Positions 1-9,217 of a stretch of DNA of 64,000 nucleotides are shown here, piece by piece. The stretch comes from Tabrizicola thermarum (lineage in GTDB: Bacteria; Pseudomonadota; Alphaproteobacteria; Rhodobacterales; Rhodobacteraceae): contig NZ_KZ984537.1 in assembly GCF_003574395.1 (NCBI RefSeq), positions 90,733 through 154,732 on the forward strand. The letters run 5' to 3'. A model generated the notes under the pieces. The model saw only the letters and a list, made by a program, of their open reading frames with translations. It searched no databases and was not told where the DNA came from. Numbering within the stretch: the first letter of the stretch is position 1; each line of letters begins with the position of its first letter. Both the position numbers and the translations under genes were made by a program.

Positions 1-74
1 TCGATATGGTAATCGAAACGCGCGCGCCGGTTCTCGGCGATCAGCTTGGAGTTCGGATCGGACTTTGCCACCAT
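1..74 (-). CDS. smpB: SsrA-binding protein SmpB, N-terminal fragment
   Basis: Only the first 24 codons are inside the window; the gene runs off the left edge. The reading begins MVAKSDPNSKLIAENRRARF and continues DYHI, which matches the conserved N-terminus of alphaproteobacterial SmpB (the IAENRRARFDY block). SmpB binds tmRNA and delivers it to stalled ribosomes in trans-translation. smpB near dapA is a familiar arrangement in this family; here it is divergent from the channel gene and near slt and dapA. The start could also be the GTG one codon later. Identification rests on this short but distinctive block. Confidence 0.82.
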   Translation of the reverse strand, partial: MVAKSDPNSKLIAENRRARFDYHI

Positions 75-123
75 GATCGCGGTGAGATAAGCCTTGGCGC
101 AGGCTTAGTCCAGAAGGGGCGAC

Positions 124-564
124 ATGTTCGGACAGATTGCCTTGGGGTCGGTTCTGCTGATCCTCAACATCCTGGTCATGGCCAGCGCGGCCCTGATCCT
201 GGAAGTCGGGTTCCGCCGGGTCCATCCCTGGCTGCTGCGGCCGCCGCAGCGACTGAAGCTGTTGGCGATGCTGGTCGCGGTCGGTCTATGGGTGCTGGTG
301 GTGGTGACGGCGGGTGTCTGGATCTGGGCCTTTGCGATGTTCACGCTGGGGGCCTTCGCCAGCCTGGAGGAGGCCACCTATTTCGCGCTGGTCGCATTTA
401 CCACGCTGGGCCTCGGCGATGTGGTGCCGCCGGAGGACTGGCGCATTCTTGCGGCCATGGCTGCGGTGAACGGGTTTCTCAGCTTTGGCCTGCTGACCGC
501 GCTTCTGGTCGAGGCGCTGCGCCAGGTCCGGTTGACGCAGCTTGAGGCGCGGCACAAGGACTGA
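124..564 (+). CDS. Two-TM potassium channel-like membrane protein
   Basis: A 146-residue protein with an N-terminal hydrophobic helix (about residues 4-28), a second helix (about 47-70), a pore-loop segment containing TTLGLGD (about residues 91-98) and a final helix (about 110-128). TLGLGD is close to the TVGYGD selectivity filter of Ion_trans_2 potassium channels, with Leu in place of Tyr. There is no cytoplasmic RCK or cyclic-nucleotide domain, so this is a minimal pore subunit that would have to assemble as a tetramer. An aaggggc ribosome-binding site precedes the ATG. It is transcribed divergently from smpB and converges on slt. Ion selectivity cannot be proved from sequence. Confidence 0.75.
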   Translation: MFGQIALGSVLLILNILVMASAALILEVGFRRVHPWLLRPPQRLKLLAMLVAVGLWVLVVVTAGVWIWAFAMFTLGAFASLEEATYFALVAFTTLGLGDVVPPEDWRILAAMAAVNGFLSFGLLTALLVEALRQVRLTQLEARHKD

Positions 565-570
565 TCCGCC

Positions 571-2505
571 TTACCCTTTCAACTCGCTGGTGATCCGAAC
601 CGGCCCGGCCGCGCCCTTCAGCTTGGCGCGGTAGATCACCACGCCTTCGGCCACCCGCATCACATAGGTCCGCGTTTCGGCGAAGGGGATCGTCTCGACC
701 CAGTCCACGACATCCACGTCGGGACGCCTCGGGTCGCCGAATTCGGTGATCCAGCGGCGCGGGCGGCCCGGCCCGGCATTGTAGCCCGAGGCGATCAGCG
801 CGATCGAGGGGCCGAACTCGGCCGCCATTTCGGCCAGATAGGCCGAGCCCATCGTCACGTTGTAGGCCGGGTCCGAGGTCAGCTTGCCTGCGTCGAACGT
901 CTTGCCGAGCTTTTCGGCCATGTGCTTCGCGGTCCCCGGCAGGACCTGCATCAGCCCGCGCGCATCGGCCGAGGACCGGGCGGTGGGGTCGAATTCGCTT
1001 TCCCGCCGGGCGATGGACAGGGCCAGCGCGCGGCTGATCTTCAACTCGTCCGGCACGAATTCGGGGACCGGGTAATAGGCATGCGGCAGGATCAGCCCGC
1101 GTTCGGCGGCCTGCTTTGCGATCAGGAGTGCCATGTTCGGGTCGCCCCAGGCCAGCGCCATGTCGGCCATCTGGGCAAGTCCCGTCGCGTCCTGGCTTTC
1201 GCCAAGGTGCAGAAGGAAGCGCCTGGCCAGGCTGCGGTCGCCGGCCTTGCGCAGAAGCTCGGCCGCGGCCAGAACGGAGGACCGGGCGAACCCGGCGCTG
1301 CGCCAGTCCGGGGTGGCAGGCCGGGCGAGAAGGCTTGCGTCCAGCGACAGCCCCAGCCGTTCGGCAGCCAGAAGCCCGTAGAAGGCCGTCTGATGCCTTG
1401 CCGCCGCCCGGTAGCTGGCGCTGCCGTCCCGCCCCGCCGCCTCTTCTGCGCGGCCGATCCAGTAGTGCGCCCGCGCCACGCTGATCGGCGTCGAAACCCC
1501 GGCGAGGAGATGCTGGAAATGCCTTTCGGCTGTCGCCGGATCGTTCAGCCGCCGCAGCGCAATGAAGCCCGCCAGAAACTCCAGATCGGCATAGGCCGAG
1601 GCACCGCTGTCGGTTGGCAAATGGTGGTTCGCGGCGACCCGGTACGCCTCTTTCGCGCGGCCCTGCCGCATCAGCCAGCGCGCCAGAAGCGCCCGGCGTT
1701 CGGCCCAGGCCTGCGGGCGGCCGAGGCTTTCAGCGGATTTCGAACGCTCGAGGATCAGCTCGGTCGCCTCGTCGTACAGATCCTTCTTCATTCGCCAGAT
1801 GAACCGGTCATAGGCCAGGCCCGGATCGCCCGCGCGTTTTTTCGGCACCGCCTCGATCAGGCCGGTGACACCCTTGCCCTGTTCTTGCAGCGCGATCCGC
1901 GCGCGGGCCAGGGCCTGAAGATCCTCGGGCACGCGCGACAGCATCCGCGTCGCCTCTTTCGTCCGGCCCTCCCACAGGAGAGTGTCCAGGCGCAGTTCAT
2001 GGACGAAACCCACCGCTTCGGGCGCAAGGCCGATCATCTCGGCTTCCTGCTCGGGCGAGAAGGCAAGCCTGGACCAGGCCCGCATCGCCTCGGTCTCGGC
2101 CTCTGCCGCCCGGCCCTGTGCCTGAAGCGCGCGGACATAGGCGATGGCACCGCGCCCGGTCACGGGCAGACCGGCCTCGAACCAGGCGATGATGCGGGCC
2201 GGATCGGTCGAGCGCGCGACGGCCTCTTCGCCCTTTTCGCGCAAGAGCGGCAGGCCCGGCCAGTCCGGGCGACGGGCGAGGAAATCCTCGTACTCTCCCA
2301 GCCGCCCGTCTCCTGCCCGCAGACGCTGCCAGTCGATCACGTCCCGTCCGACGCCCGAGGGTGCCACGGCCAGCGCGCCGTTCCAATCCTTGCCAGCGGC
2401 CAGCTGCAAGGCCGTCCGCATCGCCTCTGTCGTATCTGCTGTCGCCGGAAGCGTCTGGAGGCCAAGGGCCAGGACCAGCGCCCGGATCATTGTTCTGCTG
2501 CTCAT
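571..2505 (-). CDS. Soluble lytic murein transglycosylase (Slt family)
   Basis: A 644-residue periplasmic enzyme that cleaves the MurNAc-GlcNAc bond of peptidoglycan with formation of 1,6-anhydroMurNAc. The N-terminus has a short charged start and a hydrophobic stretch ending in PATA, typical of a signal peptide. Residues about 25-470 form the helical, tetratricopeptide-like superhelix seen in Slt70. The C-terminal SLT domain (from about residue 490) shows ARRESEF with the catalytic Glu near residue 502, then [10 protein letters not shown] and [11 protein letters not shown] chose the internal ATG at 2505 because it starts directly before the signal peptide; a longer frame to 2541 is open. It is divergent from dapA. 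Confidence 0.88.
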   Translation of the reverse strand: MSSRTMIRALVLALGLQTLPATADTTEAMRTALQLAAGKDWNGALAVAPSGVGRDVIDWQRLRAGDGRLGEYEDFLARRPDWPGLPLLREKGEEAVARSTDPARIIAWFEAGLPVTGRGAIAYVRALQAQGRAAEAETEAMRAWSRLAFSPEQEAEMIGLAPEAVGFVHELRLDTLLWEGRTKEATRMLSRVPEDLQALARARIALQEQGKGVTGLIEAVPKKRAGDPGLAYDRFIWRMKKDLYDEATELILERSKSAESLGRPQAWAERRALLARWLMRQGRAKEAYRVAANHHLPTDSGASAYADLEFLAGFIALRRLNDPATAERHFQHLLAGVSTPISVARAHYWIGRAEEAAGRDGSASYRAAARHQTAFYGLLAAERLGLSLDASLLARPATPDWRSAGFARSSVLAAAELLRKAGDRSLARRFLLHLGESQDATGLAQMADMALAWGDPNMALLIAKQAAERGLILPHAYYPVPEFVPDELKISRALALSIARRESEFDPTARSSADARGLMQVLPGTAKHMAEKLGKTFDAGKLTSDPAYNVTMGSAYLAEMAAEFGPSIALIASGYNAGPGRPRRWITEFGDPRRPDVDVVDWVETIPFAETRTYVMRVAEGVVIYRAKLKGAAGPVRITSELKG

Positions 2506-2639
2506 GCCGCCGAATCTGCCTGACGCGGCGCCGGTGGACAACCCACACTTGCGTCAGCGCGCAAGACTTGGCTTTGGGTCTGCCAGCCGCTAAGAGGAAC
2601 CCGATTTCGGGCAATCCCGCCCATGAGAGGAGAAGCGTC

Positions 2640-3512
2640 ATGATCAGAGGGTCCCTTCCTGCCCTGGTGACGCCGTTCAAGAACGGCGAGCTGGATCTGG
2701 TGACGCTGAAGAAACTCGTGGACTGGCACATCGCCGAGGGCAGCCACGGGATCGTGCCGGTGGGGACGACGGGCGAAAGCCCGACGCTGAGCCACGCGGA
2801 ACACCAGAGGGTGATCGAAGAGGTCGTGGCGGCCGTCGCAGGCCGCGTCCCGGTGATCGCGGGCGCCGGGTCGAACAACACCGTGGAAGGCATCAGCCTG
2901 ATCCGCCATGCCGAGAAGGTCGGGGCGGATGCGGCTCTGGTGGTGACACCCTATTACAACAAGCCGACGCAGGCCGGCCTGATCGCGCATTACACCGCGC
3001 TGCACGATTGCTGCCAGCTGCCGATCATCATCTACAACATTCCCGGCCGGTCGGTGATCGACATGACGCCCGAAACGATGGGTCAGCTTGCGAAACTGCC
3101 CCGGATCATCGGCGTCAAGGACGCCACAGGCAAGATCGAACGCGTGAGCCAGCAGCGTGCCGCCTGCGGGGCGGATTTCATCCAGCTTTCGGGCGAGGAT
3201 GCGACCGCGCTGGGCTTCAACGCGCATGGCGGGGTGGGCTGCATCAGCGTCACCGCCAACGTCGCCCCGCGTCTGTGCGCGGAGTTTCAGGAGGCGACCC
3301 TGCGCGGCGATTACGCCAAGGCGCTGGAGTATCAGGACAAGCTGATGCCGCTGCACGAGGCGATCTTCATCGAGCCCGGTCTTGTGGGGGCGAAGTATGG
3401 CCTGTCGCTGCTCGGTCTCTGTTCGGAAGAGGTCCGCCTGCCATTGGTAGGCCTGACCGACGGCACCAAGGCCCGGATCAAGGCCGCGATGAAGCACGCC
3501 GGGCTGATCTGA
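2640..3512 (+). CDS. dapA: 4-hydroxy-tetrahydrodipicolinate synthase
   Basis: This 290-residue aldolase-class enzyme condenses pyruvate with aspartate semialdehyde, the first step of the diaminopimelate/lysine branch. It shows the class signatures GTTGESPTL (about 43-51), the YNIPGRS block with its Tyr, and the Schiff-base Lys in IIGVKDATG (about residue 160). Length and order match canonical DapA. The start is fixed by a strong gagaggaga ribosome-binding site at 2625-2633. The gene for the preceding enzyme, asd, lies in the same window at 14.7 kb. It is followed by tandem palindromes and a terminator-like hairpin. Confidence 0.95.
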   Translation: MIRGSLPALVTPFKNGELDLVTLKKLVDWHIAEGSHGIVPVGTTGESPTLSHAEHQRVIEEVVAAVAGRVPVIAGAGSNNTVEGISLIRHAEKVGADAALVVTPYYNKPTQAGLIAHYTALHDCCQLPIIIYNIPGRSVIDMTPETMGQLAKLPRIIGVKDATGKIERVSQQRAACGADFIQLSGEDATALGFNAHGGVGCISVTANVAPRLCAEFQEATLRGDYAKALEYQDKLMPLHEAIFIEPGLVGAKYGLSLLGLCSEEVRLPLVGLTDGTKARIKAAMKHAGLI

Positions 3513-3517
3513 GGCGC

Positions 3518-3562
3518 CAAATTCCTTCGAAGGAATTTGCAAATCTTTTCGAAAAGATTTGC
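3518..3562. repeat. Two tandem perfect palindromes after dapA
   Basis: Directly after the dapA stop lie two adjacent perfect palindromes. The first spans 3518-3539 (left arm CAAATTCCTTC, right arm GAAGGAATTTG) and the second 3539-3562 (left arm GCAAATCTTTTC, right arm GAAAAGATTTGC). They share the central TTCGAA and the CAAAT/ATTTG ends. They are far more AT-rich than the neighbourhood, which makes them stand out. I do not see another copy in the window. They may act as a transcript-end hairpin or as a mobile palindromic unit. Confidence 0.8.
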
Positions 3563-3590
3563 GCCCCGTCCGACCGGCGGGGCGCTTGTC
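3561..3590 (+). terminator. Probable rho-independent terminator of dapA
   Basis: Arms GCGCCCCG (3561-3568) and CGGGGCGC (3578-3585) form an 8-bp GC stem with a 9-nt loop, followed by TTGTCATTT. The T-tract is short, so termination efficiency is uncertain. It lies between dapA and the next gene 3621. Confidence 0.55.
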
Positions 3591-3620
3591 ATTTCCGCGC
3601 AGCCCGAGCAAGGTCCGCCC

Positions 3621-4649
3621 ATGCGCAGCACCAGGAGCATCCATGTCATCTCTGCCCATGCCGAGGGCGAGGTCGGTGACGTGATCGTCGGTGGCGTCGC
3701 CCCTCCGCCCGGCGCGACGCTGTGGGAAATGCGCGAGTCGCTCTGGCGCGACCAGACCCTGCGGAACTTCGTCCTGAACGAACCGCGCGGCGGAGTGTTC
3801 CGGCATGTGAACCTGCTGGTCCCGCCCAAGAACCCCCGCGCGCAGATGGGTTTCATCATCATGGAGCCCGAGGACAACCCGCCGATGTCGGGGTCCAACT
3901 CGATTTGCGTGGCGACCGTGCTGCTGGACAGCGGGATCCTGCCCATGACCGAACCCGTGACCGAGATCACGCTGGAGGCCCCCGGCGGCCTTGTCACTGT
4001 CCGCGCCGATTGCCGCGACGGCAAGGCGCAGCGCATCCACGTCCGAAACCTGCCGTCCTTTGTCGACCGGCTGGGCGTGCCGCTGGACGTGCCGGGGGTG
4101 GGCCGCCTGACGGTGGACACGGCCTATGGGGCCGACAGTTTCGTCGTGGTGGACGCCCGGGGGCTGGGATTCCGCCACGCGCCCGAGGAGGCCCATGCGA
4201 TGGCCAAGCTGGGCGTGCAGATCACGAGGGCCGCCGATGAGCAGCTCGGCTTCCACCATCCTGAAAACCCGGATTGGCGGCATTTCTCCTTCTGTCTTTT
4301 CGCCGGTCCGCTGGTCCGCGTCGCGGATGGATGGGAGACGCAGCACGCCGTCTCGATCCGCCCCGGCAAGATCGACCGCTCGCCCACCGGGACGGCGGTT
4401 TCCGCCCGGCTGGCGATCCTGGCGGCACGGGGGCAGATGGCACCGGGTGAGGTGCTGCGGGCGCGCTCTCTGATCGGCGGCCAGTTCGAAGGGCGGATCG
4501 TCGGGGCCGCAAAGGTGGGCGATCTTGCTGCGATCCTGCCCGAAATCTCGGGCCGCGCCTGGATCACCGGGACTCATCAGCACATGCTGGACCCCGCCGA
4601 TCCCTGGCCCGAGGGCTATCGGCTGTCCGACACCTGGGGTGCGCGATGA
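3621..4649 (+). CDS. Proline racemase superfamily protein with Ser/Thr active-site pair
   Basis: A 342-residue member of the proline racemase / hydroxyproline epimerase / trans-3-hydroxy-L-proline dehydratase superfamily. The two catalytic positions are recognisable: MSGSNS with Ser at residue 90 where racemases have Cys, and DRSPTGT with Thr at residue 256 where racemases have the second Cys. Racemases and 4-hydroxyproline epimerases normally carry Cys/Cys and the C3 dehydratases Cys/Thr. With neither thiol present, racemisation is unlikely; a dehydratase-like or novel activity is more plausible, but this is inference. The start ATG follows a weak site (gcaagg). The downstream transporter could share its transcript. 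Confidence 0.8.
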   Translation: MRSTRSIHVISAHAEGEVGDVIVGGVAPPPGATLWEMRESLWRDQTLRNFVLNEPRGGVFRHVNLLVPPKNPRAQMGFIIMEPEDNPPMSGSNSICVATVLLDSGILPMTEPVTEITLEAPGGLVTVRADCRDGKAQRIHVRNLPSFVDRLGVPLDVPGVGRLTVDTAYGADSFVVVDARGLGFRHAPEEAHAMAKLGVQITRAADEQLGFHHPENPDWRHFSFCLFAGPLVRVADGWETQHAVSIRPGKIDRSPTGTAVSARLAILAARGQMAPGEVLRARSLIGGQFEGRIVGAAKVGDLAAILPEISGRAWITGTHQHMLDPADPWPEGYRLSDTWGAR

Positions 4650-4719
4650 TGTTCGTCTGCCCCTTCGGTCCGTCCTTGAAGCCAGCCGACGCGTGCCCGA
4701 AGGGCCTGGGGAGGGCAGC

Positions 4720-5571
4720 TTGGCCTTGACCCAAAACCAGCGCGGCGCGCTTTACATGACAGCGTCGATGGCAGGCTTTGCAGTCGAGGATGTCTTCGTG
4801 AAAGCCGCCGCACAGACCTTGCCGCTGGGTCAGGTCCTGATGACCATCGGGCTGAGCGGGATGCTCGTCTTTGCCGCAATGGCCGTCCGGCAGGGCGAGA
4901 CCCCGCTGCCCCCTGCCTTCCTGTCGCGACCCATGCTGATCCGCTGCGGGTTCGAGATCACCGGGCGGCTGTTCTATGGCCTCGCGATCACCCTGACGGC
5001 GCTGTCCACGACCTCGGCCATTCTACAGGCGACGCCCCTTGTCGTCGTCGCCGGGGCCGCGCTGGTCTTTGGCGAAAGAGTCAGCCTGGGCCGCTGGCTG
5101 GCCGTGCTGGCGGGCTTCTTGGGCGTGCTTGTGATCCTGCGACCAGGGTCGGATTTCTCGGCGCTGTCGTTGCTGGCCGTCGTGGGTCTTCTGGGCTTTG
5201 CGGGCCGGGACCTCGCGACCCGGGCTGCACCCAAGGGGCTGTCGAACCGGCAGCTCGGCGCGCTGGGCTTCGCGATGCTGGCGGTGGCAGGGGCGATCCT
5301 GCTGGTCATCAACGGGGGGGCGCGGTTGCCCTCGGGTGCCGCCTGGGCCTGTCTGACGGGGGGCACGGTGTTCGGCATGTCGGGCTACCACGCGCTGACC
5401 TATGCCATGCGGACAGGAGAGGTGGGGGCCGTCACGCCGTTCCGCTATACGCGGCTGGTCTTCGCGATGGTGCTGGCGATGGTTCTGTTCGGCGAACGGC
5501 CCGACCTTGCCACCTGGATCGGTGCCGGGCTTGTCGTGGGCTCGGGTCTCTTTGCGCTGACGCGAAAGTAG
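4720..5571 (+). CDS. EamA/DMT-family transporter
   Basis: A 283-residue, about ten-helix inner-membrane protein of the drug/metabolite transporter superfamily. The two internally related five-helix halves are visible, each with the typical small-residue-rich helices; the second EamA half closes with RYTRLVFAMVLAMVLFGE and ends LVVGSGLFAL. The frame is open further upstream, but a GGGGAGG site at 4707-4713 points to the TTG codon at 4720; an ATG at 4756 is the alternative. It begins 71 nt after the racemase-family gene on the same strand, so the two may be cotranscribed and the substrate may be an amino acid or related metabolite. The stop codon lies inside a palindrome. Confidence 0.8.
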   Translation: MALTQNQRGALYMTASMAGFAVEDVFVKAAAQTLPLGQVLMTIGLSGMLVFAAMAVRQGETPLPPAFLSRPMLIRCGFEITGRLFYGLAITLTALSTTSAILQATPLVVVAGAALVFGERVSLGRWLAVLAGFLGVLVILRPGSDFSALSLLAVVGLLGFAGRDLATRAAPKGLSNRQLGALGFAMLAVAGAILLVINGGARLPSGAAWACLTGGTVFGMSGYHALTYAMRTGEVGAVTPFRYTRLVFAMVLAMVLFGERPDLATWIGAGLVVGSGLFALTRK

Positions 5572-5592
5572 GGTGGGCGATATCGCCCACCC
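5571..5592. terminator. Palindromic hairpin between convergent genes
   Basis: A perfect 22-nt palindrome, arms GGGTGGGCGAT and ATCGCCCACCC, whose first base is the last base of the EamA stop TAG. It sits between two convergent genes and would form a hairpin on either transcript. A near-identical copy lies at 29906-29933 with the same placement. Confidence 0.65.
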
Positions 5593-5604
5593 TGCCCGAC
5601 GTCC

Positions 5605-7794
5605 CTAGGCTGCGGCTCTTTCGCCGCCGAAGCGGCCGTAGAAGGTCTGACCCGTCTCGGCCATCTCGCGCAGCAGCGCCGGAGCGTGGAAGCGCGGCCC
5701 GAACTGGGCGGTCAGGCCGCGGCAGATCTCTACGGCCCGCCCCGCTCCGATCATGTCCAGCCACGAGAACGGTCCGCCCGACCAGGGCGCAAAGCCCCAG
5801 CCGAGGATCGCGCCCACATCGCCCTCACGGATGTCGGTCAGGACGCCGTCCTCCAGCGCCCGCACCGCCTCCAGCACCTGGGCGAACAGAAGCCGATGCT
5901 GCACGTCCGCCAGCGAGGGCTGCATCTTGTCCAGCGGATACTTGCGCGCAAGGCCCTCCCACAGACCCAGCCGCTCGCCCTTGTCGGAATAGGCGTAGAA
6001 CCCGGCATTGGCCTTCCTGCCCAGCCGGCCCTGGTCGGCCATCCAGAACAGCACATGGTCCACCGCCTCGTCCGGGTAGTCCTTGCCCATCGCGGCCTTG
6101 GTCGCCTTGGCGATCTTCACGCCAAGGTCGATCGAGGTCTCGTCCACCAGTTGCAGCGGGCCCAGCGGCATCCCCACCAGCTTTGCCGCATTCTCGATCA
6201 GCGCCGGTTCCACACCTTCGGCCACCATGCGGATGCCTTCGTTGATGTAGGGGATGATGCAGCGGTTGGCGTAGAAGAACCGCGCGTCGTTGACGACGAT
6301 GGGGGTCTTGCGGATCTGGCGGACGAAATCCAGCGCCTTGGCTACGGCGCGCTCGCCGGTCGCCTTGCCGCGGATGATCTCGACCAGGTTCATCTTGTCC
6401 ACCGGGCTAAAGAAGTGGATGCCGATGAACTGTTCCGGGCGCGCGCTGGCCTTCGCAAGGCCGGTGATCGGCAGGGTCGAGGTGTTGGTGGCGTAGATGC
6501 ACTCCGGTCCCACCGCGGCCTCGACCTTCGCTGTCACCTCGGCCTTGACCTTCGGGTCCTCGAAGACCGCTTCCACGACCAGATCGGCACCTGCCAGCGC
6601 GGCGTAATCGGTGGTGGCGGTGATCCGGCCCAGCACTTCGGCCTTCTTCTCTGCTGTAACCTTGCCGCGCTTCATGCCCTTGTCCAGCAGCCCCTCGGAA
6701 TGCGCGCGGCCCCGATCCGCCGCCTCTTGCGTGGCGTCGATCAGGACGACCTCGATCCCGGCATTGGCACTGACATAGGCGATCCCTGCGCCCATCATGC
6801 CCGCCCCGATCACGCCCAGCTTCTTCACGGACTGATCCGCGACCTTCGGCCGGTTCGCGCCCTTCTCCAGCGCCTCCTTGTTGATGAACAGGCTGCGGAT
6901 CATCGCCGAGGAGGAGGGGTTCATCAGCACGGATGTGAAATGCCGCGCTTCGATCTTCAGGGCGGTGTCGAAGGGCACCAGCGCACCCTCATAGACCGCC
7001 GCCAACAAGGCCTTGGCCGCCGGATAGACGCCCATCGTCTTGGCGTGGACCATGGCAGAAGCTCCGACAAAGGTCTGGAACCCCGCCGGGTGATAGGGCG
7101 CGCCGCCGGGCATCTTGTAGCCCTTGGCGTCCCAGGGTTTCACAAGGTCGGCATCCGTGGCCGAGAGCACCCATTCCTTTGCCCGCGCCAGCAGGTCCTC
7201 GGGCGCCACGACCTCGTCGATCAGACCCGCGCCCTTGGCCTCTTTCGGCGAGACGAGCTTGCCCTCCAGCAGGAAGGGGGCCGCCATCATCGCGCCCAGC
7301 TTGCGCGACAGCCGGGTGGTGCCGCCCGCGCCGGGGAAGATGCCGACCATGATCTCGGGCAGGCCGATCTTTGCCTTGGGGTTGTCAGCCGCGATGATGC
7401 GGTGGCAGGCGAGCGGCAGTTCCAGCCCGATCCCCAGCGCCGTGCCGGGCAGAGCCGCGACGATGGGCTTGCCGCCTTTCAATGTCTTCGGGTCCATCCC
7501 CGCGCGTTCGATCTTGCGCAGGACCTGGTGCATCTGCATCACGCCGTCAAAGATCGCCTGCGCGCCCCCGGCCCGCATCCGGGCGATGACGTTCAGGTCC
7601 ATCCCCCCGGCAAAATCCTTCTTTCCGCTGGTGAGGATGATCCCCTTGATGCCTGCATCGGCCAGAGCCTTGTCGATCAGGTCGGACAGAAGACCGAAAG
7701 CCTCGGTCGACATCACGTTCATCGACTTGGATTTGACATCCCAGGTGATCGTGGCGACGCCCTCGGCGTCTGTGGTCATGGTGAAGTCGGTCAT
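5605..7794 (-). CDS. fadJ: Fatty-acid oxidation multifunctional protein: enoyl-CoA hydratase / 3-hydroxyacyl-CoA dehydrogenase
   Basis: A 729-residue fusion carrying out the hydration and NAD-dependent oxidation steps of beta-oxidation. The N-terminal crotonase domain (about 1-200) has both catalytic Glu positions, in GIGLE and GLPE. The 3-hydroxyacyl-CoA dehydrogenase part (from about 325) begins with GVIGAGMMGAG, has HFFSPVDKMNLVE with the catalytic His, and two C-terminal HCDH domains. Length fits FadJ/FadB of alphaproteobacteria. The ATG overlaps the stop of the upstream bicupin gene (ATGA, 7791-7794), with an aggaga site before it, so it is translated as part of that cassette. The partner thiolase is upstream at 10.3 kb. 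Confidence 0.93.
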   Translation of the reverse strand: MTDFTMTTDAEGVATITWDVKSKSMNVMSTEAFGLLSDLIDKALADAGIKGIILTSGKKDFAGGMDLNVIARMRAGGAQAIFDGVMQMHQVLRKIERAGMDPKTLKGGKPIVAALPGTALGIGLELPLACHRIIAADNPKAKIGLPEIMVGIFPGAGGTTRLSRKLGAMMAAPFLLEGKLVSPKEAKGAGLIDEVVAPEDLLARAKEWVLSATDADLVKPWDAKGYKMPGGAPYHPAGFQTFVGASAMVHAKTMGVYPAAKALLAAVYEGALVPFDTALKIEARHFTSVLMNPSSSAMIRSLFINKEALEKGANRPKVADQSVKKLGVIGAGMMGAGIAYVSANAGIEVVLIDATQEAADRGRAHSEGLLDKGMKRGKVTAEKKAEVLGRITATTDYAALAGADLVVEAVFEDPKVKAEVTAKVEAAVGPECIYATNTSTLPITGLAKASARPEQFIGIHFFSPVDKMNLVEIIRGKATGERAVAKALDFVRQIRKTPIVVNDARFFYANRCIIPYINEGIRMVAEGVEPALIENAAKLVGMPLGPLQLVDETSIDLGVKIAKATKAAMGKDYPDEAVDHVLFWMADQGRLGRKANAGFYAYSDKGERLGLWEGLARKYPLDKMQPSLADVQHRLLFAQVLEAVRALEDGVLTDIREGDVGAILGWGFAPWSGGPFSWLDMIGAGRAVEICRGLTAQFGPRFHAPALLREMAETGQTFYGRFGGERAAA

Positions 7795-8759
7795 GGTGCT
7801 CTCCTGACAGGATATTCAGTGCCGTCACGCCGCAGGTAGCGCCTGGTAGCGCCGTCCTTGTGGGTGACAAGATCGTGGTCTGTGTAGTGGACAACATCGC
7901 GCTGCAGCCGCGTGCCAATCACCAGATACCGCACTCGGCTGTCCGAGCGGTTGTCGATCCGGTGGCCGATGGGAAGGTTTGCAGGCCAGCACAGCGTATC
8001 GCCGGGGCCGATGGAGGTCTCGCGATCCTCGACCAGAACGGCCTGGCCTTCCAGCATGTAGACCATCTCATCCTCGGCCTCGTGCCAATGACGGTGACCG
8101 GAGCTTGAGCCAGGGGGAAGCTCTTCCAGGAACGCGCCGAACTGGGTCAGACCGCCTGGGTCAGAGAGCAGGCAATAGCCATAGGGGCCGGGGCCCGGGC
8201 CGGTGATCGGGTGGGTCGGGTTGTCGGTGGCCCAGGCGCTCTCGCTGGCGCGCAGGACGTTGGGACGCGGGGAGCCGGCAAAGGCGGTTCCCCAGGGCTT
8301 GGGAAGGTTGAGCAGCTCGGCAGGCAGGTCGCCGGATTTCAGGACCGCGCCATCCGCCGCCTCGATCCGCCATGTGGTCGCTTCGTTGATCTGTCGGCGG
8401 CCGTCGTCGGGATAGGTGCAGATGTCGCCCTTGCACCGCGACCCGACGATCAGCCAGACCGCGGGCACGTCGCCCCGGTTCGTCAGGTGATGGCCGTTCG
8501 GATCGCCATGCCGCCAGGCGCAGGAATCGCCGGGGAAAAGGTCGCGCATCCCGTGGTCGTCGTGCAGGGTTGCCGTCCCGGAAAGGAGATAGAGGAATTC
8601 GTCCTCGGCCGAATGCCAGTGCCGCTGGCTGGACCAGACCCCGGGAGCAAGCGTCTCAAGATAGGCCCCGAACTGGGTCAACCGGCCCGCGACCGACAGG
8701 CGCAGGCTGCGCAGACCGTGTTCGCCGCTGATCGGTGCAAGGGCGGGGTCGACAATCAT
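7791..8759 (-). CDS. Bicupin protein, function unknown
   Basis: A 322-residue protein made of two cupin domains. Each has the metal-binding motif: RHWHSAEDE (about residue 46) and RHWHEAEDE (about residue 222), followed by PGD..W and a downstream His-x3-Asn (HHLTN, HRIDN). Both halves share LTQFG...PG..S..RHWH..EDE with the single-domain cupin at 9214, so the three domains are close paralogues. Cupins include dioxygenases, isomerases and ligand-binding proteins; nothing visible fixes the reaction. Its ATG overlaps the stop of the upstream NTF2-like gene by ATGA, and its stop overlaps the fadJ start in the same way, implying matched expression with beta-oxidation. Confidence 0.8.
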   Translation of the reverse strand: MIVDPALAPISGEHGLRSLRLSVAGRLTQFGAYLETLAPGVWSSQRHWHSAEDEFLYLLSGTATLHDDHGMRDLFPGDSCAWRHGDPNGHHLTNRGDVPAVWLIVGSRCKGDICTYPDDGRRQINEATTWRIEAADGAVLKSGDLPAELLNLPKPWGTAFAGSPRPNVLRASESAWATDNPTHPITGPGPGPYGYCLLSDPGGLTQFGAFLEELPPGSSSGHRHWHEAEDEMVYMLEGQAVLVEDRETSIGPGDTLCWPANLPIGHRIDNRSDSRVRYLVIGTRLQRDVVHYTDHDLVTHKDGATRRYLRRDGTEYPVRRAP

Positions 8760-9217
8760 TGCGCGACCCGCAGCGGAAGCCCGCGTTCGACATGGCCAAA
8801 GAGATCCGCGTCCGTCATCGGCCAGTGCCCCGCTGTCACGGCGGGATACTGCGCCTCGGAAAACAGCCAGTCTTCTCCGCGACGGACCAGAGTGTGGCTG
8901 GAGCTGTGCGGATAGGCAATCGGTGCGCCGTCGATCAGCATATGGGTATGGTGCCAGCCCTCGATCCGGTCGCGGGAGACATAATCGGCTGCCCGTGCGA
9001 CCCGTTCGTAATGCGTCACCCCTCGCGCCTTCAGGCCCTGCGACAGCGCGTCGAAGGTCGGACGCAATTCGGCGCGGGTCGACACCAGGAGATCGGCCGT
9101 TGCGGTGTGCACCAGATAGGGCAGGTCGATCATCGCGGCATAGCGGTCGAAATCGCCCGTCAGAACGGCGTCAGACACCACATTCAAGGCAGTCTGGTAG
9201 ATCGTCAGCGGGTTCAT
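8756..9217 (-). CDS. NTF2/SnoaL-like small protein
   Basis: A 153-residue protein beginning MNPLTIYQTALNVV. The pattern of an N-terminal helix, GDFDRYAAMIDLPY, long middle helices, and a C-terminal beta-rich part with HTHMLIDG and SSSHTLVRRGEDWLF resembles the cone-shaped NTF2/SnoaL fold used by small isomerases, dehydratases and ring-hydroxylase small subunits. The fold call is by eye and no catalytic residues can be named. It overlaps its neighbours by four bases at both ends (9214-9217 and 8756-8759). It resembles the product of 9733-10161, suggesting duplication. Confidence 0.6.
   Translation of the reverse strand: MNPLTIYQTALNVVSDAVLTGDFDRYAAMIDLPYLVHTATADLLVSTRAELRPTFDALSQGLKARGVTHYERVARAADYVSRDRIEGWHHTHMLIDGAPIAYPHSSSHTLVRRGEDWLFSEAQYPAVTAGHWPMTDADLFGHVERGLPLRVAQ

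Noticed and set aside
6..545. Plus-strand frame overlapping smpB and the channel gene
   Set aside because: It conflicts with SmpB on the other strand and with the membrane channel frame; its product is a Gly/Arg-rich shadow.
2548..2565. CTTGCG/CGCAAG inverted repeat in the slt-dapA gap
   Set aside because: Only six base pairs with a six-base spacer, and no fixed relation to a promoter; chance is likely.
2502..4583. Long minus-strand frame across dapA and the racemase-family gene
   Set aside because: It lies opposite two well-supported genes and has a composition typical of antisense high-GC frames.
5686..7839. Long open frame on the plus strand opposite fadJ
   Set aside because: It is antisense to a clear fadJ, its translation is rich in His/Arg/Gly with no family resemblance, and it reflects high-GC codon bias.
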